From NCBI GenBank assembly GCA_038251625.1, contig JBBSBE010000003.1:1-64000 (forward strand): a stretch of DNA of 64,000 nt. The letters run 5' to 3'. The notes under the pieces are model-generated. The model searched no databases. It was given only the letters and a program-made list of their open reading frames with translations, and was not told where the DNA came from. Shown one piece after another: positions 17,086 to 25,292 of this stretch. Every line of letters starts with the position of its first letter. Position 1 is the first letter of the stretch. This DNA is from JBBQXK01 sp038251625 (GTDB taxonomy: Bacteria > Pseudomonadota > Alphaproteobacteria > Rhodobacterales > Rhodobacteraceae). A program made the position numbers and the translations under genes.

Positions 17086-17849
17086 CAGCCTGCCGTCCAG
17101 CCGCCGTCGACCAGAAGCGCGGACCCGGTGATCAGGGCGGCGGCGTCCGAGGCGAGGAAGACAACGGCGCCCATGATATCTTCCACCTCGCCCACGCGGC
17201 CAAGCTTGATCTTCGCCTCGATCCAGGCGCGTTTTTCGGGGATCGCGAGGGTTTGTTCGCCAAGCGGGGTGCGGATGAAGGTGGGGCAGATCGTGTTGAC
17301 GCGGATGCCCCTTGGACCCCAGTCGATGGCCATGGATTTGGTGAAGCCTTCGACGGCGTGTTTGGTGGCGGCATAGACCGCGCGGTCAGGGCCGCCGACA
17401 TGGCCCATCTGCGACGAGATGGTGATGAGGCTGCCGGGGCGGTGGGCCGCGATGAGGCCGCGCGCGACCTCGCGCAGGAAGAAGTAGGCGGCGCGCGTGT
17501 TGAGGTTGGTGACGGCGTCATAGTCTTCGGGGGTCGTATCGGTGGCGTCGCTGTGGCGGGCGAGGCCTGCGGCGTTGACGGCGATATCGAAGGGGCCTTC
17601 CGCCGCGATCAGGGCGGCGGTGGCGGGCAGATCGGTGATGTCCTGCGCGATGGCGCGGGCCGTGCCGCCCGCCGCGCGGACCGCCGCTGCCGCCGCGTCG
17701 AGTTCGGGCGCGCGACGGGCCAGCATCACCACGTCGGCCCCTGCCTCGGCCAGTGCTGCGGCGGCGGCAAGGCCGATGCCGGAGGAGGCACCGGCGACCA
17801 GGGCGCGGCGTCCGTCGAGGCGGAAGGAGGGGGTGCGGGGAAGGGTCAT
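17085..17849 (-). CDS. Short-chain dehydrogenase/reductase
   Basis: A 254-residue classical SDR. The cofactor motif is AGASSGIG near residue 20, with NAAG near 90, catalytic Ser in ITISSQMG and Tyr/Lys in YAATK. The C-terminal LVDGGWTAG is typical. It overlaps the LacI gene by one base and the following SnoaL gene by four. It probably oxidises or reduces a hydroxyl of the pathway substrate. Cofactor preference cannot be fixed by eye. Confidence 0.92.
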   Translation of the reverse strand: MTLPRTPSFRLDGRRALVAGASSGIGLAAAAALAEAGADVVMLARRAPELDAAAAAVRAAGGTARAIAQDITDLPATAALIAAEGPFDIAVNAAGLARHSDATDTTPEDYDAVTNLNTRAAYFFLREVARGLIAAHRPGSLITISSQMGHVGGPDRAVYAATKHAVEGFTKSMAIDWGPRGIRVNTICPTFIRTPLGEQTLAIPEKRAWIEAKIKLGRVGEVEDIMGAVVFLASDAAALITGSALLVDGGWTAG

Positions 17850-18871
17850 ATCTGCTGCCTGAGGTCAACCGGCGCGAGGTTGCGCGCCTTGTTGAATTCG
17901 CCAAGGCGGGCCATCACGTCAACGCCCGTTTGCGCGAAGGCGTCAAGAAGGTCCACCAGCACCCAGTTTTCGCGGATGAGCCCGGCCTCGATGCGCCAGA
18001 AATCGAGGCTGCGTAGGGTGATGGGCTTGCCCGTCGGGGGCAGGCCCAGCCAGCCGCCGCCGGTCAGCGTCTGGCGCATATTGGGCCAGCCGGTGACGGC
18101 GGCATAAGCGCCTTCGGCAAAGAAATGGCCGTGGGTGCCGCTGCGATCCTGCCCCCGGTCGGGCATCGCGGCGAGGAAAGGGATCTGGTGCCAGTTGCGG
18201 AACCCCGCAAGCCCGCGCGCCGTGCCGATGCCCGCAGGGCCATACCAGTTGAAGCGGGGGTGCCAGTAGCGGGGTATCTCCATCACCTCGGGCCCGCCTT
18301 GCGACGGATGGCGGGTGAGGGCGGTCAGCATGTCCATCACGGTTTGCAGCGCGGCGCTGCCATCGCCGCTGACAGCCAGCCCGTCCTGCGTGGCGGGGCC
18401 GGGGATCAGCCCTTCACGGCCAAGGCTGGGTGCCATCGGCCAGGCGCGGGCCTGCATCATCAGTTCGGGGATGTCCCAGATCGCCTGCATCTCGACGATG
18501 CGGCCCGCGTCGATGCGGAAAAATTCGTGGTAGCGCATATGCGCGAGGTGGCCGGTGGGCGGGATGCCGAGAAAGGGGGCCATGAGGGTGCCCATGTAAT
18601 GGCCCGCGGCGCCGATCCAGTTTGCCCCATCGCCGTCCTGCCCGGCGATCAGGATGAAATCCCGCCGTTCCAGATCCGGCATGGCCCTGAAAAGCGGCGC
18701 ATAGGCGTGCTGCCAGAGCGCATCGGGGCCGGTGAGCGTGCCGATCGGATGGCAAAGACGCAGGGCCGCGTCGGGGGCAAAAGCCGCCCCAAGCGCCCGC
18801 TTTACAGGTGTTTCCGCAAAGTCGGCCATGGCGGCACGCAAGGGTGCAAGGCGGGCCTTTGCGGCATCCAT
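17846..18871 (-). CDS. SnoaL-like (NTF2-fold) protein, tandem domains
   Basis: A 341-residue protein with two SnoaL-like halves. The first contains FLGIPPTGHLAHMRYHEFFRI, the GIPPTG loop and R-Y/E-F strand typical of SnoaL. The second contains GLPPTGKPITLRSLDFWRI, the same pattern. The start ATG at 18869-18871 was preferred because upstream in-frame sequence overlaps the preceding dehydrogenase gene. Function is unknown; a second-generation lyase, isomerase or cyclase role is possible. Confidence 0.78.
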   Translation of the reverse strand: MDAAKARLAPLRAAMADFAETPVKRALGAAFAPDAALRLCHPIGTLTGPDALWQHAYAPLFRAMPDLERRDFILIAGQDGDGANWIGAAGHYMGTLMAPFLGIPPTGHLAHMRYHEFFRIDAGRIVEMQAIWDIPELMMQARAWPMAPSLGREGLIPGPATQDGLAVSGDGSAALQTVMDMLTALTRHPSQGGPEVMEIPRYWHPRFNWYGPAGIGTARGLAGFRNWHQIPFLAAMPDRGQDRSGTHGHFFAEGAYAAVTGWPNMRQTLTGGGWLGLPPTGKPITLRSLDFWRIEAGLIRENWVLVDLLDAFAQTGVDVMARLGEFNKARNLAPVDLRQQI

Positions 18872-18873
18872 CG

Positions 18874-20202
18874 CTATTCCGCCGCCTCCACCACGCCTGC
18901 GGCTGCGCCGTAGGCCACGTTGCGGCCCCCGTAACGGCGCACCCGGATGTTGCATTGCTCGGCATGGCCCACGAAGCCTTCCAGCATGCACAGACGCGAG
19001 CCGTATTCGCCGATCATGGCGGCGGCGGCATCGGTGGTCACGCGCTGGTAGCTGTGGGTTTTCAGGAACTTGCCGACCCAGAGGCCGCCCGTGTAGCGCC
19101 CGGCCTTGCGGGTGGGCAGGGTGTGGTTGGTGCCGATAACCTTGTCACCATTGGCGACATTCGTGCGCGGGCCAAGGAAGAGGGCGCCGTAGCTGTGCAT
19201 GTGCTGCAAGTACCAGTCATCCCGGTCGGTCATGACCTGCACATGCTCGTAGGCCATGTCATTGGCGACCGTCAGCATCTCGTCATGGGTGTCGCAGAGG
19301 ATCACATCGCCGTAGTCGCGCCAGGAGACGGCAGCCGTGTCGCGGGTGGGCAGGAGGACGAGGAGGCGGTCGATCTCCGTGAGGGTGGCTTCTGCGAGTT
19401 TACGGCTCACCGTGATCAGGCAGGCGGGCGAGTTGTAGCCGTGTTCGGCCTGGCCCAGAAGATCGGTCGCCACCAGCTCGGCGTCCACCGTATCGTCGGC
19501 GATGACCATGGTTTCGGTGGGGCCCGCGAAAAGGTCGATGCCGACGCGCCCGTAAAGCTGGCGCTTGGCTTCGGCCACATAGGCGTTGCCGGGGCCGACG
19601 AGCATATCGACGGGGGCGATGGTTTCGGTGCCGATGGCCATGGCGCCCACCGCCTGCATGCCGCCAAGGACGTAGATCTCATGCGCGCCGCCCATGTGCA
19701 TGGCAGCGACGATGGCGGGGTGCGGCGCGCCCTTGACCGGGGGGGCGGAGGCCACGATGCGGGGCACGCCCGCGACGGCGGCGGTAAGGACGGACATGTG
19801 GGCGGAAGCGACCATGGGGAACTTGCCGCCCGGCACGTAGCATCCCACCGATTGCACGGGGATGTTGCGGTGGCCAAGGATCACGCCGGGCAGGGTTTCG
19901 ACCTCGATATCGGTCATCGAGGCGCGCTGCGCCTCGGCGAAGCGGCGGATCTGGGTTTGGGCGAAGCGGATATCGTCCATGTCCTGCGGGGCGACGCGGG
20001 ACATGGCGGCCTCGATCTCGGAGGGGGTGAGGCGGAAGGCGGCAGGTTCGTAGTGGTCGAAGCGGGCGGAAAGGTCGCGCACGGCGGCATCGCCCCGCGC
20101 CGCGATATCGGCCAGCACGGTTTCCACGGTGGCGCGGACGGCGGCATCATCCTCGGCGCGTTCCGCCTCGGGCTTGCCGGATTTCAGGTGGGTGATCGTC
20201 AT
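18874..20202 (-). CDS. Histidinol dehydrogenase-family protein, HpsN-like (sulfopropanediol 3-dehydrogenase type)
   Basis: A 442-residue Zn- and NAD-dependent dehydrogenase of the HisD fold. The family catalytic pair is in EHVQVM and the Zn site includes GQAEHG. Beyond the shared fold, the [19 protein letters not shown] and [18 protein letters not shown] segments resemble HpsN, which oxidises 2,3-dihydroxypropane-1-sulfonate to sulfolactate, more than biosynthetic HisD. It sits in a catabolic operon without other his genes. It may oxidise a primary alcohol of a polyol or sulfonated polyol in two steps. Exact substrate is open. Confidence 0.82.
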   Translation of the reverse strand: MTITHLKSGKPEAERAEDDAAVRATVETVLADIAARGDAAVRDLSARFDHYEPAAFRLTPSEIEAAMSRVAPQDMDDIRFAQTQIRRFAEAQRASMTDIEVETLPGVILGHRNIPVQSVGCYVPGGKFPMVASAHMSVLTAAVAGVPRIVASAPPVKGAPHPAIVAAMHMGGAHEIYVLGGMQAVGAMAIGTETIAPVDMLVGPGNAYVAEAKRQLYGRVGIDLFAGPTETMVIADDTVDAELVATDLLGQAEHGYNSPACLITVSRKLAEATLTEIDRLLVLLPTRDTAAVSWRDYGDVILCDTHDEMLTVANDMAYEHVQVMTDRDDWYLQHMHSYGALFLGPRTNVANGDKVIGTNHTLPTRKAGRYTGGLWVGKFLKTHSYQRVTTDAAAAMIGEYGSRLCMLEGFVGHAEQCNIRVRRYGGRNVAYGAAAGVVEAAE

Positions 20203-20229
20203 GGGCTCCTCCGTTTGGCAGCGACGCGC

Positions 20230-20249
20230 AGGGTGGGTGCACCCACCCT
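20230..20249. repeat. Perfect 20-bp palindrome
   Basis: AGGGTGGGTGCACCCACCCT reads the same on both strands. It lies in the 56-bp gap between the NTF2-like gene and the HpsN-like gene, inside an otherwise tightly packed operon. It could form an intercistronic hairpin or cruciform, or be a dispersed repeat family member. Confidence 0.7.
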
Positions 20250-20258
20250 ACCCCCGGA

Positions 20259-20783
20259 TCATGGCTGGGGCGGGGTCTTCTCGCCCCGGTCATAGGCTTC
20301 CCAGCCGTGGCCGTTGAAGGCATCCACGCCGAGTTGCGCCATCACATGGGGGAAATCGACCATCACCCAGTTGTCGGTGATGCGCCCGTCCACGACCTTC
20401 CAGAAATCCATGTAGCGGATTTCGACGCGTTTTCCGGTGGCGGCTATCCCCATGAATTCGCCCGCATGCGTGGCCTCTTGCCGGCCGAAGGCCGCCGCCC
20501 ATTCGCCCATGAAAAGCCGCGCTTCATCGACGCAGACCTTGTCCTTGAAGGCGGCCTGGAAGGGGCGCTGCCAGTTGTTCTGGAATTCCTGAAGGCCCGT
20601 TTTCGTGCCGCAGCCCTGGTTGCCGAACCAGTGGAAGCCTTGCGCGAAGAACTGGCCGATATCGTCGATCCGGTGGTCGTTGAGGCCGTCGACCATGCCT
20701 TCGATCACGGCGCGGGTGGCTTCGGTTTTCGCAAGGTCTGTGCCGCGCGTCAGCATGGCCTGTTCGGGGCGGGAGCCCTTCAT
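20259..20783 (-). CDS. NTF2/SnoaL-like protein, single domain
   Basis: A 174-residue single NTF2-fold protein. The C-terminal KRVEIRYMDFWKVVDGRITDNWVMVDFPHVM strand pair (in parts) is the SnoaL signature and parallels the ends of the three tandem SnoaL proteins in this cluster. An AAGGAGA site precedes the ATG. It is second in the operon, 15 bases after the ABC ATPase stop. Function unknown. Confidence 0.78.
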   Translation of the reverse strand: MKGSRPEQAMLTRGTDLAKTEATRAVIEGMVDGLNDHRIDDIGQFFAQGFHWFGNQGCGTKTGLQEFQNNWQRPFQAAFKDKVCVDEARLFMGEWAAAFGRQEATHAGEFMGIAATGKRVEIRYMDFWKVVDGRITDNWVMVDFPHVMAQLGVDAFNGHGWEAYDRGEKTPPQP

Positions 20784-20798
20784 GATCGTCTCCTTGGG

Positions 20799-21842
20799 CT
20801 AGCGCAGGCGCTCGCCGGTCTGGTGGTGGAAGGGATGGCAGATGCTGGCGGGGACGGTGGCCGCGACGGGCTGGCCGATGGCGGCGCGGTAATCCTTGGC
20901 CGCGCGGACCGCGACAAGGGCACCGCCCGCGCGCAGGGTGACGAGGGTGGCATCGCCCAGAAGCTCGATCGAATAGATCGGTGCGGCGATCTGGCCATGT
21001 TCGGCCAGCACCGCGTCTTCCGCGCGAAAGCCCATGGTCAGTGGGCCGTCGGGCAGATCAAAGCCGGGGATGGTGACGTTGGTGCCGGTGAAGATGCCGC
21101 CCTGCATCTGCCCGTCCATCAGGTTCATCGCAGGGTTGCCGATGAAGCCCGCGACGAAGGCGTTGGCGGGGCGGTCGTAGATGTCCTGCGGGGTGCCGAC
21201 CTGCTGGACCACGCCCTTTTTCATCACCACCACGCGGTCGGCCAGCGTCATCGCCTCGATCTGGTCATGGGTGACGTAGACGGTGGTCACTTTCAGTTCG
21301 TTCGACAGGTTCTTGATCTGCGCGCGGGTCGAGACGCGCAGCTTGGCGTCGAGGTTCGAAAGAGGCTCGTCCATCAGAAAGAGGTTCGGGCGCCGGACGA
21401 TGGCGCGGGCAAGGGCCACGCGCTGGCGTTGCCCGCCGGAAAGTTCAGCCGGGCGGCGGTGCAGGAAATCGCCAAGCTCCACCATCGCCGCCGCGCGGCG
21501 CACGGCGGCGTCATGCGTGGCGGGGTCGATCTTGCGGACCTTCAGGGGGAAGCGGATGTTGTCGTACACGTTCATGTTGGGGTAGAGCGCGTAGCTTTGG
21601 AACACCATGGCCACGTCGCGGTCCTTGGGGTCGAGGCCGTTCACCCGTTTGCCGCCGATCAGGATGTCGCCCTCTGTCGCCTCTTCGAGCCCCGCGATCA
21701 TGCGCATCGTGGTGGTCTTGCCGCAGCCCGAGGGGCCGAGCAGGACGAGGAATTCCTGATCCGCGATGGTGAGCGTGAGATCCTTCACGCCGATGAAGGA
21801 TCCCCACCGCTTGTTGAGGTTGCGCAGCTGGATTTCCGCCAT
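20799..21842 (-). CDS. Sugar-type ABC transporter ATP-binding protein (MalK/UgpC family)
   Basis: A 347-residue ATPase with Walker A GPSGCGKTT, signature LSGGQRQRVALARA, Walker B FLMDEPLSNLDA, and a C-terminal TOBE/OB region (about 235-347). The ATG at 21840-21842 was chosen because conserved sequence starts MAEIQLRNLNKRWG. It is encoded divergently from its binding protein and permeases, so the importer is split between the two arms of one regulon. Ligand is probably a sugar, polyol or derivative. Confidence 0.93.
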   Translation of the reverse strand: MAEIQLRNLNKRWGSFIGVKDLTLTIADQEFLVLLGPSGCGKTTTMRMIAGLEEATEGDILIGGKRVNGLDPKDRDVAMVFQSYALYPNMNVYDNIRFPLKVRKIDPATHDAAVRRAAAMVELGDFLHRRPAELSGGQRQRVALARAIVRRPNLFLMDEPLSNLDAKLRVSTRAQIKNLSNELKVTTVYVTHDQIEAMTLADRVVVMKKGVVQQVGTPQDIYDRPANAFVAGFIGNPAMNLMDGQMQGGIFTGTNVTIPGFDLPDGPLTMGFRAEDAVLAEHGQIAAPIYSIELLGDATLVTLRAGGALVAVRAAKDYRAAIGQPVAATVPASICHPFHHQTGERLR

Positions 21843-21857
21843 CGGGCACCGCCGTTC

Positions 21858-21873
21858 TTGAATACGGATGCAA
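21858..21873. promoter_or_regulatory. Candidate LacI-type operator
   Basis: TTGAATACGGATGCAA is a 16-bp pseudo-palindrome with a central CG. The right half, reversed, is TTGCATCC, matching TTGAATAC at six of eight positions, which is the form expected for LacI-family sites. It lies just upstream of the ABC ATPase start, downstream of a possible TTGATT/TATCCA promoter on the minus strand. Confidence 0.45.
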
Positions 21874-21887
21874 AATGGATAGGCGCG

Positions 21888-21908
21888 AATCAAGCCTGCA
21901 ATCAAGCC
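21888..21908. repeat. Tandem 9-bp direct repeats in divergent control region
   Basis: AATCAAGCC occurs at 21888-21896 and 21900-21908, 12 bp apart. On the minus strand these give two TTGATT -35-like words. The same region also holds near-palindromes at 21920-21934 and 21993-22003. This supports a regulated divergent promoter. Confidence 0.4.
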
Positions 21909-22086
21909 CAATATTTAAAGGTGGAATTGCAACCTGCCGATGACAGAAAATCCTTGCCCGACGCAGCGTCACGGCCTTACCCTTGCAGTCGTATGCATTG
22001 CATGCCCCGATTCGCGCGGGCCTGAACCAGCCAGAAGGCCAGGGCGTGACCCCGGCCGCCACAAACAACAGGGGAGTTATCCGACC

Positions 22087-23322
22087 ATGACCTTCTTCAG
22101 AACCACTGGCCTTGCCCTCGCGGCGACGCTTCTGGGCAGTGCGGCCTTTGCGGGCTGCGGCCTGACGGGCGGCAATGTATCCATCATCGGCAACGACTTT
22201 CCCGCGATCCAGGCTGTCGCCAAGGGTGCCGAAGCCTGCGGCGGCGACGGAGTGACGGTGGCTGCAAACCTGACGACCGAGCATGAAAAGCTGAACGTCG
22301 CGGGCCTGACGGCGAATCCGGCGCAATATTCGGTGGCGATCATTGCCACCTCTTCCTTCGTGCCGCTGCTGAACGGCGATCTGATCCGTCCGCTGGACGA
22401 TCTGGTGGCGAAATACGGGGCGAACCTGAAGCCCGAGCAGTTGATCAAGATCGACGGCAAGGTGATGGCCGTGGCCTTCATGATGAACGCGCAGCACCTG
22501 TTCTATCGCGCGGACCTGCTGGAAAAGGCGGGCGTTGCGGCGCCGAAAAGCTATGAGGATGTGCTGGCGGCGGCCAAGGCGCTCAAGGATGCGGGGATTT
22601 CCGAGCATCCCGTGGCGCTGAATTCGAAGGCGGGCTGGAACCTGGCCGAGGAGTTCGTGAACATGTACCTTGGCATGGGCGGCGAGTTCTTCAAGCCGGG
22701 CACGGCGGAGCCTGCGATCAGCGGCGAGGCCGGCGTCAAGACGCTGGAGACGCTGAAGGAACTGGTGGCCTATTCCAACCCCGACTACCTGACCTTTGAC
22801 AGCAACGCCACGCAAGCGGCGTGGGAAGGTGGCAGCCTGGCGCTCGCCACGATGTGGGGTTCGCGCGCGGGCGCCATCCTTGATGCCGAAGGATCCACGC
22901 CCGAGATCGTCAGCGCCACGGTTCTGGCGGGCGCGCCGACGGTGGGTGGCGGCGCCACGCCTGCAACCTCGCTCTGGTGGGACGGGTTCGTGATTGCCAA
23001 GAACGCCTCGGACGCCGATGCCGAAGCGAGCTTTGTCGCGATGATGAACGGCGTGAGCCCCGAGGTGATCACCGCCAACAATGATGCAGTCGTCTGGCTG
23101 GGCAACGGGTACACCCCCACCGCCAAGGCGACGGGTGTTCTGGAATCCCTGCAAGGGGGCGCCAAGCCCTATCCGATGCTGCCCTACATGGGGCTTTTGC
23201 ACACGGCGCTGGGTGACAACCTTTCCGAGTTCCTGCAGGGATCGGAAAGTGCCGAGCAGGCGCTTGCGGATGCCGAGGCGGCCTACACGGAAGCCGCCAA
23301 GGGCAAGGGTTTCCTGAAGTGA
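22087..23322 (+). CDS. Sugar-type ABC transporter substrate-binding protein
   Basis: A 411-residue extracellular solute-binding protein (family 1 / MalE-like). The signal peptide is TFFRTTGLALAATLLGSAAFAG. The mature part shows the PAQYSVAIIATSSFVPLL segment, then FYRADLLEKAGV and SYEDVLAAAKALKDAG blocks of sugar-binding proteins. The ATG at 22087 was chosen because it starts the signal peptide and AGGGGAG lies upstream. It opens the plus arm of the divergent regulon and is followed by a strong hairpin. Confidence 0.92.
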   Translation: MTFFRTTGLALAATLLGSAAFAGCGLTGGNVSIIGNDFPAIQAVAKGAEACGGDGVTVAANLTTEHEKLNVAGLTANPAQYSVAIIATSSFVPLLNGDLIRPLDDLVAKYGANLKPEQLIKIDGKVMAVAFMMNAQHLFYRADLLEKAGVAAPKSYEDVLAAAKALKDAGISEHPVALNSKAGWNLAEEFVNMYLGMGGEFFKPGTAEPAISGEAGVKTLETLKELVAYSNPDYLTFDSNATQAAWEGGSLALATMWGSRAGAILDAEGSTPEIVSATVLAGAPTVGGGATPATSLWWDGFVIAKNASDADAEASFVAMMNGVSPEVITANNDAVVWLGNGYTPTAKATGVLESLQGGAKPYPMLPYMGLLHTALGDNLSEFLQGSESAEQALADAEAAYTEAAKGKGFLK

Positions 23323-23329
23323 TCGCAGC

Positions 23330-23355
23330 GGGCCGGGGCGTGTTTGCCCCGGCCC
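23330..23355 (+). terminator. Intercistronic hairpin after the binding-protein gene
   Basis: Perfect 10-bp stem (23330-23339 with 23346-23355) with a 6-base loop, directly after the binding-protein stop and before the first permease. No T-run follows. It probably protects the binding-protein mRNA and lowers permease expression. Confidence 0.6.
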
Positions 23356-23377
23356 CTGCCCCGGCGGGGGATGATTG

Positions 23378-24406
23378 ATGCGGCATTCGACCTTTCTGTG
23401 GTTCATCCTGCCGTCGCTGGCTGCGATGCTGCTTTTCATTGCGCTGCCGATCGTTTCCGTCCTGATCCAGTCCCTGCATATCGAGCACGAGCAGGTGGTG
23501 GTCAGCGCCGAAACCTGCGGGCCGTTCGGGTGCCAGCAAGAGACCAGCGTCGATGTGGCCGCGACCGCCGCGCTGCGGGCAGCCGAGCCGTTGGGGCGGT
23601 TCAACGGCTTTGGCACCTATCTTGACCGCAATCATCTGGCCGTGGCCGAGGTGGGCGAGGCATGGCGCCAAAGCGCGGGGCTGGCAGATTTCGGCGGGCG
23701 GCTGATGAACCTGCCGTTCTGGCGGGCGCTTGCGTTCACGCTGGCCTATACGTTCATCGTGACGCCCCTGGTGATCGTGGCCGGTATGGCGATTGCGCTG
23801 GGGGTGAACGGGTTGCCGCGCCTTTTGCGGGGCCCCACGATATTCTTCTCGCTTCTGCCCATGATCGTGACGCCGCTGGTGGGATCGCTGATCCTTTTCT
23901 GGATGATCGACGCGCGGGGGGTGATCGGATCGTCCCTGCAGAACCTGATGGGCGATCCGACGCTTTCGCTGAAAGCCTCGCCCGTGCTGACGTGGATCAC
24001 GTTGTTCATCTACGGCGTCTGGCATTCGGCGCCCTTTGCCTTTGTGGTGTTCTACGCCGGGTTGCAGACCGTGCCCGAGGAAACGCTGGAAGCCGCGATG
24101 ATCGACGGCGCCTCGCGGTGGGAGCGGATCCGCTATGTGGTGGTGCCGCATATGGCGCCGCTGGCTGTCTTTGTGACGCTGATCCAGCTGATGGACAATT
24201 TCCGGGTGTTCGAGCCCATCGTGGGCTTTTCGGCAGAGGCGAATGCCAGTTCGCTGTCCTATCTCATCTATTCAAACCTCGCCTCATCGAACGCCCAGTT
24301 CGGGTCGGCGGCGGCAACCTCGATGCTGACGGTGCTGGGGGTGGCGATCCTGCTGGCGCCGGTGCTTCTGCGCACGTGGCGCGATTTCAACCGCAAGCGG
24401 GTGTAG
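23378..24406 (+). CDS. Sugar-type ABC transporter permease (MalF-like)
   Basis: A 342-residue permease. It has one N-terminal helix (FLWFILPSLAAMLLFIALPIVSVL), a roughly 100-residue periplasmic loop with a CGPFGCQQ cysteine pair, and then the transport core. The EAA coupling motif is ETLEAAMIDGASRWERIRYVVVP. The ATG at 23378 was preferred over TTG at 23375. It forms a heterodimer with the next permease. Confidence 0.9.
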   Translation: MRHSTFLWFILPSLAAMLLFIALPIVSVLIQSLHIEHEQVVVSAETCGPFGCQQETSVDVAATAALRAAEPLGRFNGFGTYLDRNHLAVAEVGEAWRQSAGLADFGGRLMNLPFWRALAFTLAYTFIVTPLVIVAGMAIALGVNGLPRLLRGPTIFFSLLPMIVTPLVGSLILFWMIDARGVIGSSLQNLMGDPTLSLKASPVLTWITLFIYGVWHSAPFAFVVFYAGLQTVPEETLEAAMIDGASRWERIRYVVVPHMAPLAVFVTLIQLMDNFRVFEPIVGFSAEANASSLSYLIYSNLASSNAQFGSAAATSMLTVLGVAILLAPVLLRTWRDFNRKRV

Positions 24407-24410
24407 CCCC

Positions 24411-25292
24411 ATGTCCACCGCAACCGACCGCAAACCCCCTGCCCTAGCCATCGCCTCGGGCCTTCTGGTGGCTGTCTGGCTGGTGCTGGCGGCGTTCCCG
24501 TTTTTCTGGACGCTGTGGGGATCGTTCAAGGTGCAGGCCGATTTCTTTTCCCGCGCGGATTGGACAAATGCGCTCTGGGGCCTGCGGACCACCGCCGAGA
24601 CGGGCGGGCCGTTCACCGGCGCGGGGTATGAGGGCGCCTGGGTGCAGCAAGAGTTCTGGCGCGCGGCGATCAACACCGGAATCGTGGTGGCGTTCACGGT
24701 GGTGATCTCGCTGACGCTGGGCACGCTGGGGGGGTATGCGCTGGCGCGGTCGGGGTATCGCTATGCGTTCTGGCTGTTGATGGTGGCGCTGGTTTTTCGC
24801 GCGATGCCGCATATCACGCTTGTGTCAGGGTATCTGTTGCCGTTCTTCCAGTGGAACCTCTGGGGCCATCTGCCCACGGCGATCATCGTGCTCGTTGCCA
24901 TCAACCAGCCCTTCACCCTGTGGATGCTGCATTCGTTTTTCCTGAACATCCCCAAGGACCTGGACGAAAGCGCCATGGTCGATGGCTGCACCCGGTTCCA
25001 GGCGTTTCGCCATGTCATCATCCCGGTGATGTGGCCGGGGGTGATCACGACGGGGCTGTTTTCCTTCCTTCTGGCCTATAACGACTTCACCGTGACGGCG
25101 ATGCTGCTGAGCCAGCAGAACCAGACGATGATCCCCAAGATCGCCAGTTTCCTTGGCACCACGCAGGTGGAGGGGAACGTGATGTTCGCGGTGGCGGCGG
25201 TGGTATCGGCCACGGCGCCCCTTTTTGCGCTGGTGATGATCTTCCAGCGCCAGATCGTGAGCGGGCTGACGGCAGGGGCGGTGAAGGGCTGA
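24411..25292 (+). CDS. Sugar-type ABC transporter permease (MalG-like)
   Basis: A 293-residue permease with six helices and the EAA motif DLDESAMVDGCTRFQAFRHVIIPVMWPG. It begins four bases after the upstream permease gene and its stop overlaps the start of the SnoaL-like gene (TGATG). With the MalF-like partner, binding protein and divergent ATPase it completes an importer. Ligand unknown. Confidence 0.92.
   Translation: MSTATDRKPPALAIASGLLVAVWLVLAAFPFFWTLWGSFKVQADFFSRADWTNALWGLRTTAETGGPFTGAGYEGAWVQQEFWRAAINTGIVVAFTVVISLTLGTLGGYALARSGYRYAFWLLMVALVFRAMPHITLVSGYLLPFFQWNLWGHLPTAIIVLVAINQPFTLWMLHSFFLNIPKDLDESAMVDGCTRFQAFRHVIIPVMWPGVITTGLFSFLLAYNDFTVTAMLLSQQNQTMIPKIASFLGTTQVEGNVMFAVAAVVSATAPLFALVMIFQRQIVSGLTAGAVKG

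Noticed and set aside
18874..20202. Histidine biosynthesis hisD
   Set aside because: The gene is inside a catabolic operon without his genes and its sequence blocks are closer to HpsN.
18808..20295. Long open frame on the plus strand opposite the HpsN-like gene
   Set aside because: It is antisense to a clear enzyme gene, has a low-complexity His/Gly/Asp-rich composition typical of shadow frames in GC-rich DNA, and no ribosome site.
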